NCBI RefSeq assembly: GCF_019396345.1
Contig: NZ_JAHKRM010000011.1
Span: 62,001-126,000 of the forward strand
Direction of reading: 5' to 3'
DNA length: 64,000 bases
DNA from: Nonomuraea guangzhouensis
GTDB lineage: Bacteria > Actinomycetota > Actinomycetes > Streptosporangiales > Streptosporangiaceae
Part shown: one piece after another, positions 1 to 10,114 of the stretch
How the letters are laid out: each line of letters starts with the position of its first letter
Position numbering within the stretch: position 1 is the first letter of the stretch
Notes under the pieces: generated by a model
Told to the model about the DNA's origin: nothing
The model's database searches: none
What the model saw: the letters and a program-made list of their open reading frames with translations, nothing else
Position numbers and translations under genes: made by a program

Positions 1-17
1 GGCAGGCCGGAGACGGC

Positions 18-1001
<984 letters not shown>

Positions 1002-1046
1002 CTAACTCGGAGGACGAATCATTGACTTTCGGATGCTACCCGTTCG

Positions 1047-2999
1047 TCATCCGCAGGAGTTCATCGAGGGCGTGTCCTGCTCGGGTGTGAAGTCCACGTT
1101 GCGGAAATACTGGGCCAGCAGGCTCTTGACGACGCCACCCTTGTAGAGGGCGGTGATGACGCCTTCGGCCGCCTTGCAGGTCCTCGTGTCTCCGTGCTTG
1201 ATGCCGATGGCATAGCGCTCGTCGTTGAGCTTGGCGCCGAGGACCTTGAAGCGCTGGTTCTCGCGGCTGGCGAACCCGGCCAGCATGAGGTCCTCGCCCG
1301 GCACCGCGTCGACCTCGCCGCTCCTGAGCTTGTCCATGCACTCCGCGTAGTTGGTCGCCGGGACGAGCTGGACCTTCACCCTGGCCTGCACACTCCCGAC
1401 GGACGGGCTGTTGGGAGCGCAGATCTTCTTGCCCTGGAGGTCGTCGATCGAGTCGATCGCGCCGCCGTCGCTCACCAGGAGATCGTGGTGGGCCACATAG
1501 TACGGGCCGGCGAACTCGACGTCGCTCTTGTCGATGGAGTAGGTGGCGATCACGAGGTCCACGGTGCCGTCGGCCAGCGCCTTCTCCCTGCCCGCCCTGG
1601 GGATCCTGACGAACTTGGTCTGCTCGGCGCCGAGCTCCCGCGCGATGCGCTTGGCCAGCTCGATGTCGAAGCCCTCGAAGCTCCCGTCGCGTTCCAGGGA
1701 GACGCCGGGGAGATCGCCCTTCACCCCGATCACGATCTTCTTGGTCTGCGCCACCTTGTCGACCACCGAGGTGAAGGAGCCGGGCGGGGCGGGGTCGGGC
1801 GAGGTGGCCTTGCCGAACATGAGCTGTGCCCAGTCGTTGCGCACCGCCACGACCGCCGTCGCGCCGATCAGGAGGACCGCCACGGCCAGCGCCCACCACC
1901 AGGCGAGGCGGCGGCGCGGCCCTGTTTCTTGGGCGGGCGCGGGCAGGTCGGTGTCGCGGGCGGGCACGGGCAGGTCGGTGTCCTGGACGCGAGGCGGCGG
2001 CGTGGAGCCGGTCGCCCACGGGATCGGCTCACCACCGGTCACCGAGGACTGCTCCGGCGGATGCATGAGCTGCGCTTTCGCCAGCGAACCCGTGCCTATG
2101 CTCCCGGTCGGCACCCTGATGAACGGGGTGGTGTCGTCGCTGGCCACCTGCACACCCCTGGTCAGCAGGGCCGTGGAGGCCCCGACCGTCTCGGGCTGGC
2201 CGAGCAGCCGCAGCAGGATCTGGTCGGCCGAGGGCCGGTCGTCGGGTGACTTGGCCAGGGCCGACCGCACCACGCCGCGCAGCGGCTCGGGCAGCATGGA
2301 GACGTCGACCTCGTGGTTCAGGATCCGGTTGAGCACCACCGCGATCGAGTTGCCCTCGAACACGGTCTCCCCGGTGGCCGCGAACGCGATCACCGCCCCC
2401 CAGGCGAACACATCGGTATAAGGCCCGACATCGTCGCCGGCGATCTGCTCGGGGGCCATGTAGGCGGGCGTCCCGATGGCCCGGCTGGTGATGGTGCCGC
2501 TGGAATCGATGATCCTGGCGATGCCGAAGTCCACCACGCGCGGCCCGTCGGCGGCGATCAGCACGTTGTCGGGCTTGAAGTCACGGTGCACGATCGAGGC
2601 GTGGTGGATCGCGGTCAGCGCGGTCGCCGTCCCGATCGCCAGCCGGTCGAGCGCCGTCCCCCGCAGCGGGCCGTCCTCGTCGACGATGTCCCTGAGCGCG
2701 CGCCCGTCGATGTACTCGCTGGCGATGTACGGCGTGTCGCCGTCGAGGTCGGCCTCGATCACCCGGGCCGTGCAGAAGGACGCCACCCGCTGCGCCGCCT
2801 TCAGCTCCCTGGCGAACCGCGACCTCGCGATCGTGTCCCCACTGAACTTGACATGCAGCAGCTTGATCGCAGCCTGCTCACCCTCATCGGTGACGCCCAG
2901 GTAGACGATGCCCTGGCCGCCCTCCCCAACCCGGCCGACCAGCCGGAACGACCCCAGCTGGCCGGGGTCGCCGGCGACCAGCGGCGAGATCTGCGGCAT
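1047..2999 (-). CDS. Receptor-like Ser/Thr protein kinase fused to an extracellular solute-binding (SBP_bac_3) domain
   Basis: A 650-residue three-part protein. Residues about 17-265 form a Hanks-type kinase: glycine loop GEGGQG, Lys46 in AIKLL, catalytic HRD with Asp140, DFG with Asp157, and a TPAYMAPE activation segment. A Pro-rich linker with a repeated TDLP(V/A)PA element (about 340-360) leads to one hydrophobic helix (about 365-386). The outer part (about 419-640) looks like a family 3 amino-acid-binding protein, with GSFEGFDIELAKRIA, DGTVDLVIATYSI and FAGPYYV. The likely topology is an intracellular kinase with an external ligand sensor, possibly for glutamate, aspartate, glutamine or a similar amino acid. 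The ATG at 2999 has a GGGGAAG ribosome site. Kinase and SBP identity are seen in the sequence; the ligand and substrates are not known. Confidence 0.9.
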   Translation of the reverse strand: MPQISPLVAGDPGQLGSFRLVGRVGEGGQGIVYLGVTDEGEQAAIKLLHVKFSGDTIARSRFARELKAAQRVASFCTARVIEADLDGDTPYIASEYIDGRALRDIVDEDGPLRGTALDRLAIGTATALTAIHHASIVHRDFKPDNVLIAADGPRVVDFGIARIIDSSGTITSRAIGTPAYMAPEQIAGDDVGPYTDVFAWGAVIAFAATGETVFEGNSIAVVLNRILNHEVDVSMLPEPLRGVVRSALAKSPDDRPSADQILLRLLGQPETVGASTALLTRGVQVASDDTTPFIRVPTGSIGTGSLAKAQLMHPPEQSSVTGGEPIPWATGSTPPPRVQDTDLPVPARDTDLPAPAQETGPRRRLAWWWALAVAVLLIGATAVVAVRNDWAQLMFGKATSPDPAPPGSFTSVVDKVAQTKKIVIGVKGDLPGVSLERDGSFEGFDIELAKRIARELGAEQTKFVRIPRAGREKALADGTVDLVIATYSIDKSDVEFAGPYYVAHHDLLVSDGGAIDSIDDLQGKKICAPNSPSVGSVQARVKVQLVPATNYAECMDKLRSGEVDAVPGEDLMLAGFASRENQRFKVLGAKLNDERYAIGIKHGDTRTCKAAEGVITALYKGGVVKSLLAQYFRNVDFTPEQDTPSMNSCG

Positions 3000-3080
3000 T
3001 CATCTTCCCCACGTTCAAACAAAGCCTAACGACGCAAACTTTACGACGCTGAGTAAGCTCTCAGGGAACCGTTAACCGTT

Positions 3081-3092
3081 CGTGACGTCACG
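3081..3092. promoter_or_regulatory. Perfect 12-bp palindrome between divergent genes
   Basis: CGTGACGTCACG is a perfect palindrome between the kinase gene (leftward) and the enoyl-reductase-like gene (rightward). An AACCGTT copy precedes it and CGGTTT follows. It could be a regulator binding site; no regulator is identified. Confidence 0.35.
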
Positions 3093-3201
3093 GTTTACCG
3101 CCAGGAGCAGTATGGCCACCCGGCATCACCATCGTTGGGAGAAACGCCGAATAAGCACAGTATCGGGCAAAGCACCGAGAAACACCGGGAGGCTGGGGAA
3201 T

Positions 3202-4338
3202 ATGTCCCGTTCGTACGATATCGTGCTGTTCGGCGCGAGTGGCTTCACCGGCGCGCTCACCGCGTCCTACCTCGCCAAAGAGGCCGGCCCCGAGGTCCGG
3301 TGGGCGCTGGCCGGGCGGGACCGGGCCAAGCTGGAGCGGCTCGGCATCGACGCTCCGATCCTGGTCGCCGACGCCACCGACCCCGCCTCACTGGCCGCGA
3401 TCGCCCGCGAGGCGCGCGTCGTCGTCACGACCGTCGGCCCCTACCTCCGTTACGGAGAGCCGCTCGTGGCCGCCTGCGCCGAGGCGGGCACGCACTATCT
3501 GGACCTGACCGGCGAGGCCGAGTTCGTGGACCGGATGTACGTCCGCCACCACCAGCGGGCCACCACGACGGGCGCCAAGCTCGTGCACGCGTGCGGCTTC
3601 GACTCGATCCCCTACGACCTGGGCGTGCTGTTCACGGTCGGCCAGTTGCCGGAGCATGTGCCGCTCAAGGTCAGCGGGTTCCTCAGGAGTGAGATGCGGG
3701 CGTCCGGAGGCACGCTGGCCTCCGCGATGACGATCGTCTCGCGCCCCCTGCAGCTCCTCGACGCGGCGGCGCGGCGGCGCGCGGCCGAACCGCGACCACC
3801 GGGCCGCCGCATCAGCTCCCTGCCCGGCGGGCTGCGTTACGTCGGCGGCTGGGCGCTGCCCATGCCGAGCCTGGACCCCCAGATCGTCGGCCGCTCGGCC
3901 CGCCTCCTCGACCGCTACGGGCCCGACTTCACCTACCGCCAGTACTACGCCGTCAAGGGCCTGCCCGCCGCGCTCGCGGTGGCGGCGGGAGCGGGGACGA
4001 TGGCGGCTCTCGCGCAGATCGCCCCGGTACGCGACTGGATGGCGGGCCGCGTCAAGCCGGGCGACGGGCCCACCCCCGAGCAGCGGGCCCGCAACTGGTT
4101 CAAGATCACCTTTCTCGGCGAGGGCGGCGGCCGGCGGGTCGTCACCGAGGTCGCGGGCGGCGACCCCGGCTACGACGAGACGGCCAAGATGCTCGGCGAG
4201 TCGGCACTCTGCCTGGCCTTCGACGACGTGCCGGAGATCGCGGGCCAGGTCACCACCGCCGCCGCGATGGGCCGCCCGCTGATCGACCGCCTGCGCCGGG
4301 CAGGCATCACGTTCAGTACGCGAGAGCCCACGTCTTGA
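3202..4338 (+). CDS. Saccharopine dehydrogenase-like / trans-acting enoyl reductase family protein
   Basis: Predicted 378-residue NAD(P)-binding oxidoreductase. The N-terminus has a Rossmann motif (GASGFTGALTASYLA, about residues 10-24) followed by ALAGRD, typical of the saccharopine-dehydrogenase NADP-binding family. That family includes the mycobacterial trans-acting enoyl reductase of phenolic glycolipid synthesis. No polyketide or lipid synthase is nearby, so the substrate is unknown. The ATG at 3202 was chosen because the Rossmann strand starts six residues later; an upstream in-frame start at 3082 would add an unrelated leader. Its 3' end overlaps the convergent deacetylase gene by 26 bp. 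Confidence 0.85.
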   Translation: MSRSYDIVLFGASGFTGALTASYLAKEAGPEVRWALAGRDRAKLERLGIDAPILVADATDPASLAAIAREARVVVTTVGPYLRYGEPLVAACAEAGTHYLDLTGEAEFVDRMYVRHHQRATTTGAKLVHACGFDSIPYDLGVLFTVGQLPEHVPLKVSGFLRSEMRASGGTLASAMTIVSRPLQLLDAAARRRAAEPRPPGRRISSLPGGLRYVGGWALPMPSLDPQIVGRSARLLDRYGPDFTYRQYYAVKGLPAALAVAAGAGTMAALAQIAPVRDWMAGRVKPGDGPTPEQRARNWFKITFLGEGGGRRVVTEVAGGDPGYDETAKMLGESALCLAFDDVPEIAGQVTTAAAMGRPLIDRLRRAGITFSTREPTS

Positions 4339-5350
4339 AGGACGTCCGCAGGAACGGCGTCTTGAACTTGGGGAAGGCCACGGTCGCCGGGTCGCCGTCC
4401 GAGGTGTAGCGCATGTCCGGGTTGCTCTTCAGCCAGTCGAGCCAGGCCACGGAGCAGAACTGCGTGCAGTCGCCCTTCTTGTCCATGGCCCTGATGCGCG
4501 GGATGCCCAGCGGGTCGAACGACTTGCTGAACGGCGCGGGCGCGGGCGTGTAACCGGCCAGGAAGACGCCGCTGTGGTCGTAGGCCACATCGCCGAGCTT
4601 GCCGTGCATGGCCCATTTCTTGTTGTGCGGCTGATTCCCGTACGGCAGGGCCAGGGTCACCGGCTTGGCGGCGCCCAAGGAGGTGATCATCGTCTGGATG
4701 GTGGTGATCTGCTCCTCGACCTCCTTCTCCGACCGGGAGTGCAGGTTGATGTGGTCGCGCGTGTGGTTGCCGATGTCGAACCCGTTGTCCTTGAGCCACA
4801 GCAGCATCTGCGCCTGCTCATCGTGCTCGGTCTTGCCGAACATGTCGCGGGTGACGTACATCGTGGCCACCGGCCGGAAGCCGGGATTCTTCGCTGCCAC
4901 GTCACGCAGGATTCCGATGGCGGTGTCGGGCGCCAGGTTGCCCATCTCGTCCAGCGTGAGCTGCGACGGCGAGGAGTCGTCGAAGGTCAGCACGACGGCG
5001 TGCTTGCCCGCCGGAATGTCGATCTTCCCGGTGACGAACTCGGCGGCGGTGATCGGCACGTACCCGTCCTTGACCAGTCGCTCAAGGTCGCCCCTGAACT
5101 GCTCGGGAGTCCGGTCGTCGGTGGTCGCGGGGTTCTTGATGACCCGGTGGAACATCAGCACCGGGATCTGTCCCAGTTCGTTGGCCTTCACCTTGGCGGC
5201 GGCCGCCATCTTGGCCGCCTTGACCTGCTGCAGCTTCGCCGCCATGTCGGCCTTGGTGGTCACTGGCTTCTTGGCCGGCTCCGAACCGCAGCCGCACACG
5301 ACCGCCGTGACCGCGATCAGCCCCACCCCACTCAAAAGACGCAATCGCAT
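4313..5350 (-). CDS. Polysaccharide deacetylase (CE4) lipoprotein
   Basis: A 345-residue exported carbohydrate esterase. The N-terminus is a lipoprotein signal, with the hydrophobic run ending in VVCGCGSE; Cys21 (or Cys19) would be lipidated. A Lys/Ala-rich linker follows, then a NodB-type domain with VLMFHRV, the TFDDS metal/catalytic motif and GNHTRDHINL, which supplies the His-x3-His metal ligands. CE4 enzymes remove N-acetyl groups from chitin-, GlcNAc- or peptidoglycan-type polymers; the substrate here is not determinable. It stands alone, convergent with the upstream oxidoreductase and 140 bp from the icd 3' end. Confidence 0.9.
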   Translation of the reverse strand: MRLRLLSGVGLIAVTAVVCGCGSEPAKKPVTTKADMAAKLQQVKAAKMAAAAKVKANELGQIPVLMFHRVIKNPATTDDRTPEQFRGDLERLVKDGYVPITAAEFVTGKIDIPAGKHAVVLTFDDSSPSQLTLDEMGNLAPDTAIGILRDVAAKNPGFRPVATMYVTRDMFGKTEHDEQAQMLLWLKDNGFDIGNHTRDHINLHSRSEKEVEEQITTIQTMITSLGAAKPVTLALPYGNQPHNKKWAMHGKLGDVAYDHSGVFLAGYTPAPAPFSKSFDPLGIPRIRAMDKKGDCTQFCSVAWLDWLKSNPDMRYTSDGDPATVAFPKFKTPFLRTSFKTWALAY

Positions 5351-5453
5351 CCGAACTCCCTGGGACGCCTATGACTGTTACCAGGGACTCTTACCCATTG
5401 AATCGTCTCGACCACGCTCTGTGACAGCCAAGAGATGTTCTGGAGAACGCGAA

Positions 5454-5475
5454 AGGGCCGCCCGAGGGCGGCCCT
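5454..5475 (-). terminator. Rho-independent-like terminator after icd
   Basis: Perfect 10-bp stem AGGGCCGCCC/GGGCGGCCCT around a 2-nt centre, 15 bp beyond the icd stop codon. On the minus strand it is followed by TTTCGCG, a weak U-tract. Confidence 0.8.
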
Positions 5476-5490
5476 CCGTGTAGAGGAAGA

Positions 5491-6705
5491 TCAGGCCATC
5501 TTCTTCTTGAGGTTCTCGTCCAGCGCCCCCAGGAAGTCCTGGGTGGTGAGCCACTTGGCGTCGCCGCCGACCAGCAGGGCCAGGTCCTTGGTCATCAGGC
5601 CGCTCTCGACGGTCTCGATGCAGACCTGCTCCAGCGTGTCGGCGAACGCCGTCACGGCCGGGGTGTTGTCCAGCTTGCCGCGGTGGGCGAGGCCACGGGT
5701 CCACGCGAAGATCGAGGCGATCGGGTTGGTGGAGGTGGGGTTGCCCTTCTGGTGCTCGCGGTAGTGACGCGTCACCGTGCCGTGGGCGGCCTCGGCCTCG
5801 ACGGTCTGGCCGTCGGGGGTCATCAGGACCGAGGTCATCAGGCCGAGCGAGCCGAAGCCCTGCGCGACGGTGTCGGACTGGACGTCGCCGTCGTAGTTCT
5901 TGGCGGCCCAGACGTAGCCACCTTCCCACTTCATCGCCGCGGCGACCATGTCGTCGATCAGGCGGTGCTCGTAGGTGAGGCCGGCCTTCTCGAAGTCGGC
6001 CTTGAACTCGGTCTCGAAGACCTCGGCGAAGATGTCCTTGAAGCGGCCGTCGTACGCCTTGAGGATCGTGTTCTTGGTCGAGAGGTAGACCGGGTAGTTA
6101 CGGGCGAGGCCGTAACGCATGGAGGCGCGGGCGAAGTCGCGGATCGACTCGTCCAGGTTGTACATCGCCAGGGCGACACCGCTGCCCGGGAAGTCGTAGA
6201 CCTCGAGCTCGACCGGCTCGGAGCCGTCCTTCGGGGTGAAGGTGAGGGCCAGCTTGCCCTCGCCGGGGATCTTCAGGTCGGTGGCGCGGTACTGGTCACC
6301 GAAGGCGTGACGGCCGACGACGATCGGCTTGGTCCAGCCCGGGACGAGCCGCGGCACGTTCGACATGATGATGGGCTCGCGGAAGATGACGCCGCCGAGG
6401 ATGTTGCGGATGGTCCCGTTGGGAGACCGCCACATCTTCTTGAGGCCGAACTCCTCGACACGCGCCTCGTCCGGGGTGATGGTGGCGCATTTGACGCCCA
6501 CGCCGTACTTCTTGATGGCGTTGGCGGCGTCGATCGTGACCTGGTCATCCGTGGCGTCGCGGTGCTCGACGCCGAGGTCGTAGTACTTCAGGTCGACGTC
6601 GAGGTAGGGAAGGATCAACTGGTCCTTGATGAACTGCCAGATGATCCGGGTCATCTCGTCGCCGTCAAGCTCGACGACCGGACCCTCCACCTTGATCTTG
6701 GGCAT
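5491..6705 (-). CDS. icd: NADP-dependent isocitrate dehydrogenase (eukaryote-like type)
   Basis: Homodimeric-type isocitrate dehydrogenase, 404 residues, converting isocitrate to 2-oxoglutarate and CO2. It belongs to the eukaryote-like subfamily: the start [20 protein letters not shown] is diagnostic, followed by substrate-binding [17 protein letters not shown] and the C-terminal [17 protein letters not shown] segment. The ATG at 6705 has an AAGGGGA ribosome site. It is the third gene after citrate synthase and the DUF3017 gene on the same strand. A hairpin and an inverted repeat in the 54-bp upstream gap suggest it may also be controlled separately. Confidence 0.97.
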   Translation of the reverse strand: MPKIKVEGPVVELDGDEMTRIIWQFIKDQLILPYLDVDLKYYDLGVEHRDATDDQVTIDAANAIKKYGVGVKCATITPDEARVEEFGLKKMWRSPNGTIRNILGGVIFREPIIMSNVPRLVPGWTKPIVVGRHAFGDQYRATDLKIPGEGKLALTFTPKDGSEPVELEVYDFPGSGVALAMYNLDESIRDFARASMRYGLARNYPVYLSTKNTILKAYDGRFKDIFAEVFETEFKADFEKAGLTYEHRLIDDMVAAAMKWEGGYVWAAKNYDGDVQSDTVAQGFGSLGLMTSVLMTPDGQTVEAEAAHGTVTRHYREHQKGNPTSTNPIASIFAWTRGLAHRGKLDNTPAVTAFADTLEQVCIETVESGLMTKDLALLVGGDAKWLTTQDFLGALDENLKKKMA

Positions 6706-6720
6706 GCGAATGGTTCCCCT

Positions 6721-6741
6721 TCAATGAATCGATAACATTGA
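6721..6741. promoter_or_regulatory. 21-bp imperfect palindrome immediately upstream of icd
   Basis: Outer arms TCAATG and CATTGA flank a centre containing ATCGAT; 17 of 21 positions are symmetric. It ends 16 nt before the icd start, overlapping the start of the ribosome-site region. It fits a dimeric repressor operator or a leader hairpin. Confidence 0.45.
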
Positions 6742-6752
6742 GGCTATCGGAC

Positions 6753-6769
6753 GGCCCGGTCACCGGGCC
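6753..6769 (-). terminator. Perfect GC-rich hairpin across the DUF3017 stop codon
   Basis: GGCCCGGT-C-ACCGGGCC is a perfect palindrome overlapping the stop codon of the small membrane protein gene. It could attenuate read-through from citrate synthase-DUF3017 into icd. No U-tract follows in the minus direction, so termination is uncertain. Confidence 0.4.
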
Positions 6770-7071
6770 AAAAGGGACATGATGATCCCCTTGAGCTCGT
6801 CGTTCGCCAAGATCAGCGAGGTAAGGACGAGCACGAATCCGAACGCCCCTAGCGTGATGACGTCGGTCCTCTTACTGCGTACGGCGAGCCCGCCGTATCC
6901 GGCGAACCGGAGGGCGGCGGCCACCATGATGGCGGCGCCCAGCGCGAACCCGCCCCACCGCGGGTCCACGAGAAAGATCAGGACAACACCGACAGCCGCA
7001 CCCGCCAAGATCAGCGGGTACGGCCCCCAGCTCTCCCTAGAAATCGTCAACGCTCCTCTATCGGCTTCCAC
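6760..7071 (-). CDS. DUF3017 small membrane protein
   Basis: A 103-residue protein with three predicted membrane helices (about residues 19-36, 41-60 and 72-90). It matches the actinobacterial DUF3017 family, which usually lies beside folD, mdh or icd; its function is unknown. The GTG at 7071 overlaps the citrate synthase 3' end by 25 bp. A TTG at 7050 forming TTGA with the citrate synthase stop is an alternative start, but its GAGGAG site is only 2 nt away. The overlap makes translational coupling to citrate synthase likely. Confidence 0.8.
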   Translation of the reverse strand: MEADRGALTISRESWGPYPLILAGAAVGVVLIFLVDPRWGGFALGAAIMVAAALRFAGYGGLAVRSKRTDVITLGAFGFVLVLTSLILANDELKGIIMSLLAR

Positions 7072-8168
7072 TTCTGATCACGCTCACCGATGTACTCACT
7101 GTCGGGGCGGATCAGTCGGTTGTCGGCGTGCTGCTCGATGACGTGCGCGGTCCAGCCGGACATGCGGCTGATCGAGAAGACCGGCGTGAATAGGTCCGTC
7201 GGAATACCGAGATAGTGATAGACCGATGCCGCGTAGAAGTCGACATTGGGATAGAGGCCCTTCATCTCGAAGACGACCTCCTCCATCTCCTTGGACATCC
7301 GATAATAGGTGTCGTCGCCGGTGGATTCGGCGAGTTCCTGCGACATCCTGCGCAGATGCGTGGCCCGCGGATCCTCGGTCTTGTAGACCCGGTGGCCGAA
7401 GCCCATGATCTTCTCGCCGGCGTCCAGCTTCTCGCGTACGGCCTGCGCCACCCCGGTGGGCGAGATCGATTCGAGGGTCTTCATGACCTGCTCGTTCGCG
7501 CCGCCGTGCAGGGGGCCCTTGAGCGTGCCGATGGCGGCGACGATGGCCGAGTGCATGTCCGACAGGGTCGCGGCGCAGACGCGGGCGGCGAACGTCGAGG
7601 CGTTCATGGTGTGGTCGGCGTGCAGCACCAGGCAGGTGTCGAAGATCTCGACCTCGCGCTGCGCGGGGGTGCGCCCGGTGACCTGCAGCAGGAAGTTCGC
7701 CGCGATGCTCAGCGCCGGGTCGGGCTCCGGGACCTCGGCGCCGTTGCGGGCGGCGTGGTAGCGGGCGACCAGCAGGGGCTGCTGCGCGGTCAGGCGGGCG
7801 GCCTTGCGGTGATTCGCATCGGGAGCGATGGAGTCCTTGTCCGGGTCGTCCGCACCGGAGAGCGAGACCAGGCTGCGCAGGGCCTCCATCGGTTTCTGCT
7901 TCTCGGCGATCTCCGGGATGTTCGCGGAGACCAGCGCGCCGAGCTCGCGTCCCCGGACCAGCTCCTGGCCGTACCTCTCCAGCTCGTCCCGGTTGGGGAG
8001 CTTGCCGCACTGCAGCAGGTGGGCCGTCTCTTCGAACGTCGCGCGGCCGGCCAGATCGTGGATGTCGTATCCGCGATAGAACAGGCGACCGGCCTTCCCG
8101 TCAATGTCGCTGAGCGCTGTGGACGCGGCTACGACATCGGCCAGGCCTTTCGTGGGCTTGTCCGCCAT
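7047..8168 (-). CDS. gltA: Citrate synthase (short, type 2/methylcitrate-synthase-like form)
   Basis: Condenses acetyl-CoA (or propionyl-CoA) with oxaloacetate. The 373-residue length fits the short citrate synthase 2 group. Motifs seen include GTLKGPLHGGANE with the first catalytic His, and GFGHRVYKTEDPRA with the second His and CoA-binding residues; a catalytic Asp lies near the C-terminus. The start at 8168 (MADKPTKG) is set by a GGAGGAA ribosome site; an upstream in-frame start at 8249 would add an unlikely leader. It heads the group citrate synthase-DUF3017-icd. Whether it acts mainly as citrate or 2-methylcitrate synthase cannot be settled; no prpB or prpD is nearby. Confidence 0.93.
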   Translation of the reverse strand: MADKPTKGLADVVAASTALSDIDGKAGRLFYRGYDIHDLAGRATFEETAHLLQCGKLPNRDELERYGQELVRGRELGALVSANIPEIAEKQKPMEALRSLVSLSGADDPDKDSIAPDANHRKAARLTAQQPLLVARYHAARNGAEVPEPDPALSIAANFLLQVTGRTPAQREVEIFDTCLVLHADHTMNASTFAARVCAATLSDMHSAIVAAIGTLKGPLHGGANEQVMKTLESISPTGVAQAVREKLDAGEKIMGFGHRVYKTEDPRATHLRRMSQELAESTGDDTYYRMSKEMEEVVFEMKGLYPNVDFYAASVYHYLGIPTDLFTPVFSISRMSGWTAHVIEQHADNRLIRPDSEYIGERDQKWKPIEER

Positions 8169-8349
8169 GAGTGATTCCTCCGCATATCTCCGCCCGAAGT
8201 CTACCTGTGAGCAGGCAAAACCGGCCGCGAAGGTCCAGACCAATTTCACGCCGGATTCTCCTTATGGCAAAGGCGATTCCGCATCCCCTCGTTTGGGTAA
8301 GCCGGAGCTGTAGTAATAGTTACGGCGGGCTACCTGGGGAGGAACTGCC

Positions 8350-9000
8350 GTGGAGGGGCCGTTCATACGCATCGAGGACACTGGCGAGGTGGTCCCGTTG
8401 CGCCCCGAGATCACAACGGTAGGGAGGGGCCGGGGCGCAGACATCCGGCTGACCGACCCGAGTGTGTCTCGACTCCATGCCGAGTTCGTCAGGCGAGGAC
8501 CCTACCTGTACGTCGTTGATCTGGGCCTGTCCCGCAACGGCACGCGGGTGAACGGCAGGCCGATCGCCCGGAGGGTGCTTGACGACGGCGACGTCGTCTC
8601 CTTCGGAGCGGCGCGCGGTCGCATCGGCGGAGTCCCCCGAGAGGACTTCACCCCCGAGGTCGAACTGCGCAGGGCCGCTGCGCCGGAGCTGACGAGGCGC
8701 GAGGTCGATGTGCTGACCTCGCTCTGCAGACCGGCGCTCTCGGATGAGGCGTTCGTCGCCCCGGCGACCGCACGCGAGATCGCCGACGACCTGGTCGTGA
8801 CCGAAGCCGCGGTCAAGCAACACCTGCTGCGGCTGTACCAGAAGTTCCGCATTCCTGAGGGCACCAACCGGCGCACGCGGCTGGCTAACGAGGTCGTCGC
8901 GCTGGGCCTGGTGCGCCCGACCCCCGTGGTGCCACCACAGCGGTCGGGGACGTCGGCCGAGCAGCAGCAGCCGACGGCGGCTGGACGCAGGGCTTCCTAG
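8350..9000 (+). CDS. FHA-domain protein with C-terminal LuxR-like helix-turn-helix
   Basis: A 216-residue protein that could read phosphothreonine and bind DNA. Residues about 1-95 form an FHA domain with the phosphopeptide-binding set GRGRGADIRL, VSRLHAEF and SRNGTRVNG. Residues about 118-190 resemble a GerE/LuxR-type helix-turn-helix (LTRREVDVL, AREIADDL, VKQHLLRLYQKF), with an extra loop before the recognition helices. The GTG at 8350 has a GGGGAGGA ribosome site. It diverges from citrate synthase across 181 bp. It could link Ser/Thr kinase signalling to transcription; the link to the kinase at 1-3 kb is inference. Confidence 0.85.
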   Translation: MEGPFIRIEDTGEVVPLRPEITTVGRGRGADIRLTDPSVSRLHAEFVRRGPYLYVVDLGLSRNGTRVNGRPIARRVLDDGDVVSFGAARGRIGGVPREDFTPEVELRRAAAPELTRREVDVLTSLCRPALSDEAFVAPATAREIADDLVVTEAAVKQHLLRLYQKFRIPEGTNRRTRLANEVVALGLVRPTPVVPPQRSGTSAEQQQPTAAGRRAS

Positions 9001-9013
9001 ACTGCGGCGGACT

Positions 9014-10114
9014 TCAGCGGAAACGGATCGCGACCGGTGCCACGGCGAGGGGTTCCGGTAGCGCGAGTGGACCGGAGCCGGGCGTCACCGTGCCCAGGAC
9101 GCGCGCCCCCGTGGCGCCCGTGCAACTGGGCACGGTCGATGGCAGGCCGTGCGCGGTGAGCCAGCCGAACAGTGAGAAGGCGATCGCCTCCTTCGCGTCG
9201 GCGGGCACACCGAGTTCGTCGCTGGTCACGAGCCGCGTCCGCGGCACCCGCGCGCGCAGCATGCCCATGAGAGTGGGATTGCGCACACCGCCGCCGGAGA
9301 CGATCACGGTGTCGAGTCCGTGCCTGCGGATCTCGGCCGCGACGGTCTCCGCGGTGAGCGCGGTGAGTGTGGCGACGAGGTCGGCCTGCGGCAGGTCCGC
9401 TTTGACGTACCCAGGGGTGAAGAGCTCCTTACCTGTGGACTTCGGCGGCTCCTTCGCGTAGTACGGCTCGGCGAGCAGCTCCGCCAGCAGCGCCGCGTCG
9501 ACCGTACCGGCCGCGCCGAGTGCCCCGTCCTCGTCGTACGGCGGGGCGGCGGCGTCGATGAGCGCGCACGCGGGCCCGGTGTCGTAGGCGATGGCCGGCT
9601 CCCGCACGGTCAGGTTGGCGATGCCGCCCAGGTTCAGCGCCCCGGTGTGTCCCGGCAGCCCGGCCATGAGCAGCAGGTCGAGGTAGGAGACGAGCGGCGC
9701 CCCCTGCCCGCCGGCGGCCACGTCGCGCGCTCGCACGTCCGACACCACGGGCAGCCCGGTGCGCTCGGCGATCCAGGCGGGCTGGCCCAGCTGCAGGGTG
9801 CCGAGGACCCGGCCGCCCTCCACCCAGTGGAAGATCGTCTGCCCGTGGGAGCAGATCAGGTCGGCCGGCGGCCCCTCCGCCGCCGCCTCGGCGAACGCCT
9901 GGCCGATGAGCGTGTCCAGGGCGCAGACCTCGCCCAGGTCGATCCGGCTGGGCGGCAGCGCGGCCACGATGCGGGCTCTCAGGCCAGGCTCGTACGGCCG
10001 TTCGCCGGTGTGGACGAGCGCGCCGGTCAGCACGCCGCCGTCCAGCGACCAGTCCACGACCGCGCTGTCTATCCCGTCGTGGGACGTCCCCGAGATGAGC
10101 CCGAGAACCCGCAT
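9014..10114 (-). CDS. anmK: Anhydro-N-acetylmuramic acid kinase
   Basis: Cytoplasmic enzyme of peptidoglycan recycling: it opens and phosphorylates 1,6-anhydro-MurNAc to MurNAc-6-phosphate. The 366-residue length fits the family. Seen motifs are the N-terminal phosphate loop [15 protein letters not shown], the [10 protein letters not shown] segment, NLGGIANLT and the late [12 protein letters not shown] motif. The ATG at 10114 has an AAGGAG ribosome site that sits in the first unit of the upstream repeat array. Neighbouring GHL10-like hydrolase, NagZ-type GH3 and MurR-like genes support a recycling role. No murQ etherase is present in the window. Confidence 0.95.
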   Translation of the reverse strand: MRVLGLISGTSHDGIDSAVVDWSLDGGVLTGALVHTGERPYEPGLRARIVAALPPSRIDLGEVCALDTLIGQAFAEAAAEGPPADLICSHGQTIFHWVEGGRVLGTLQLGQPAWIAERTGLPVVSDVRARDVAAGGQGAPLVSYLDLLLMAGLPGHTGALNLGGIANLTVREPAIAYDTGPACALIDAAAPPYDEDGALGAAGTVDAALLAELLAEPYYAKEPPKSTGKELFTPGYVKADLPQADLVATLTALTAETVAAEIRRHGLDTVIVSGGGVRNPTLMGMLRARVPRTRLVTSDELGVPADAKEAIAFSLFGWLTAHGLPSTVPSCTGATGARVLGTVTPGSGPLALPEPLAVAPVAIRFR

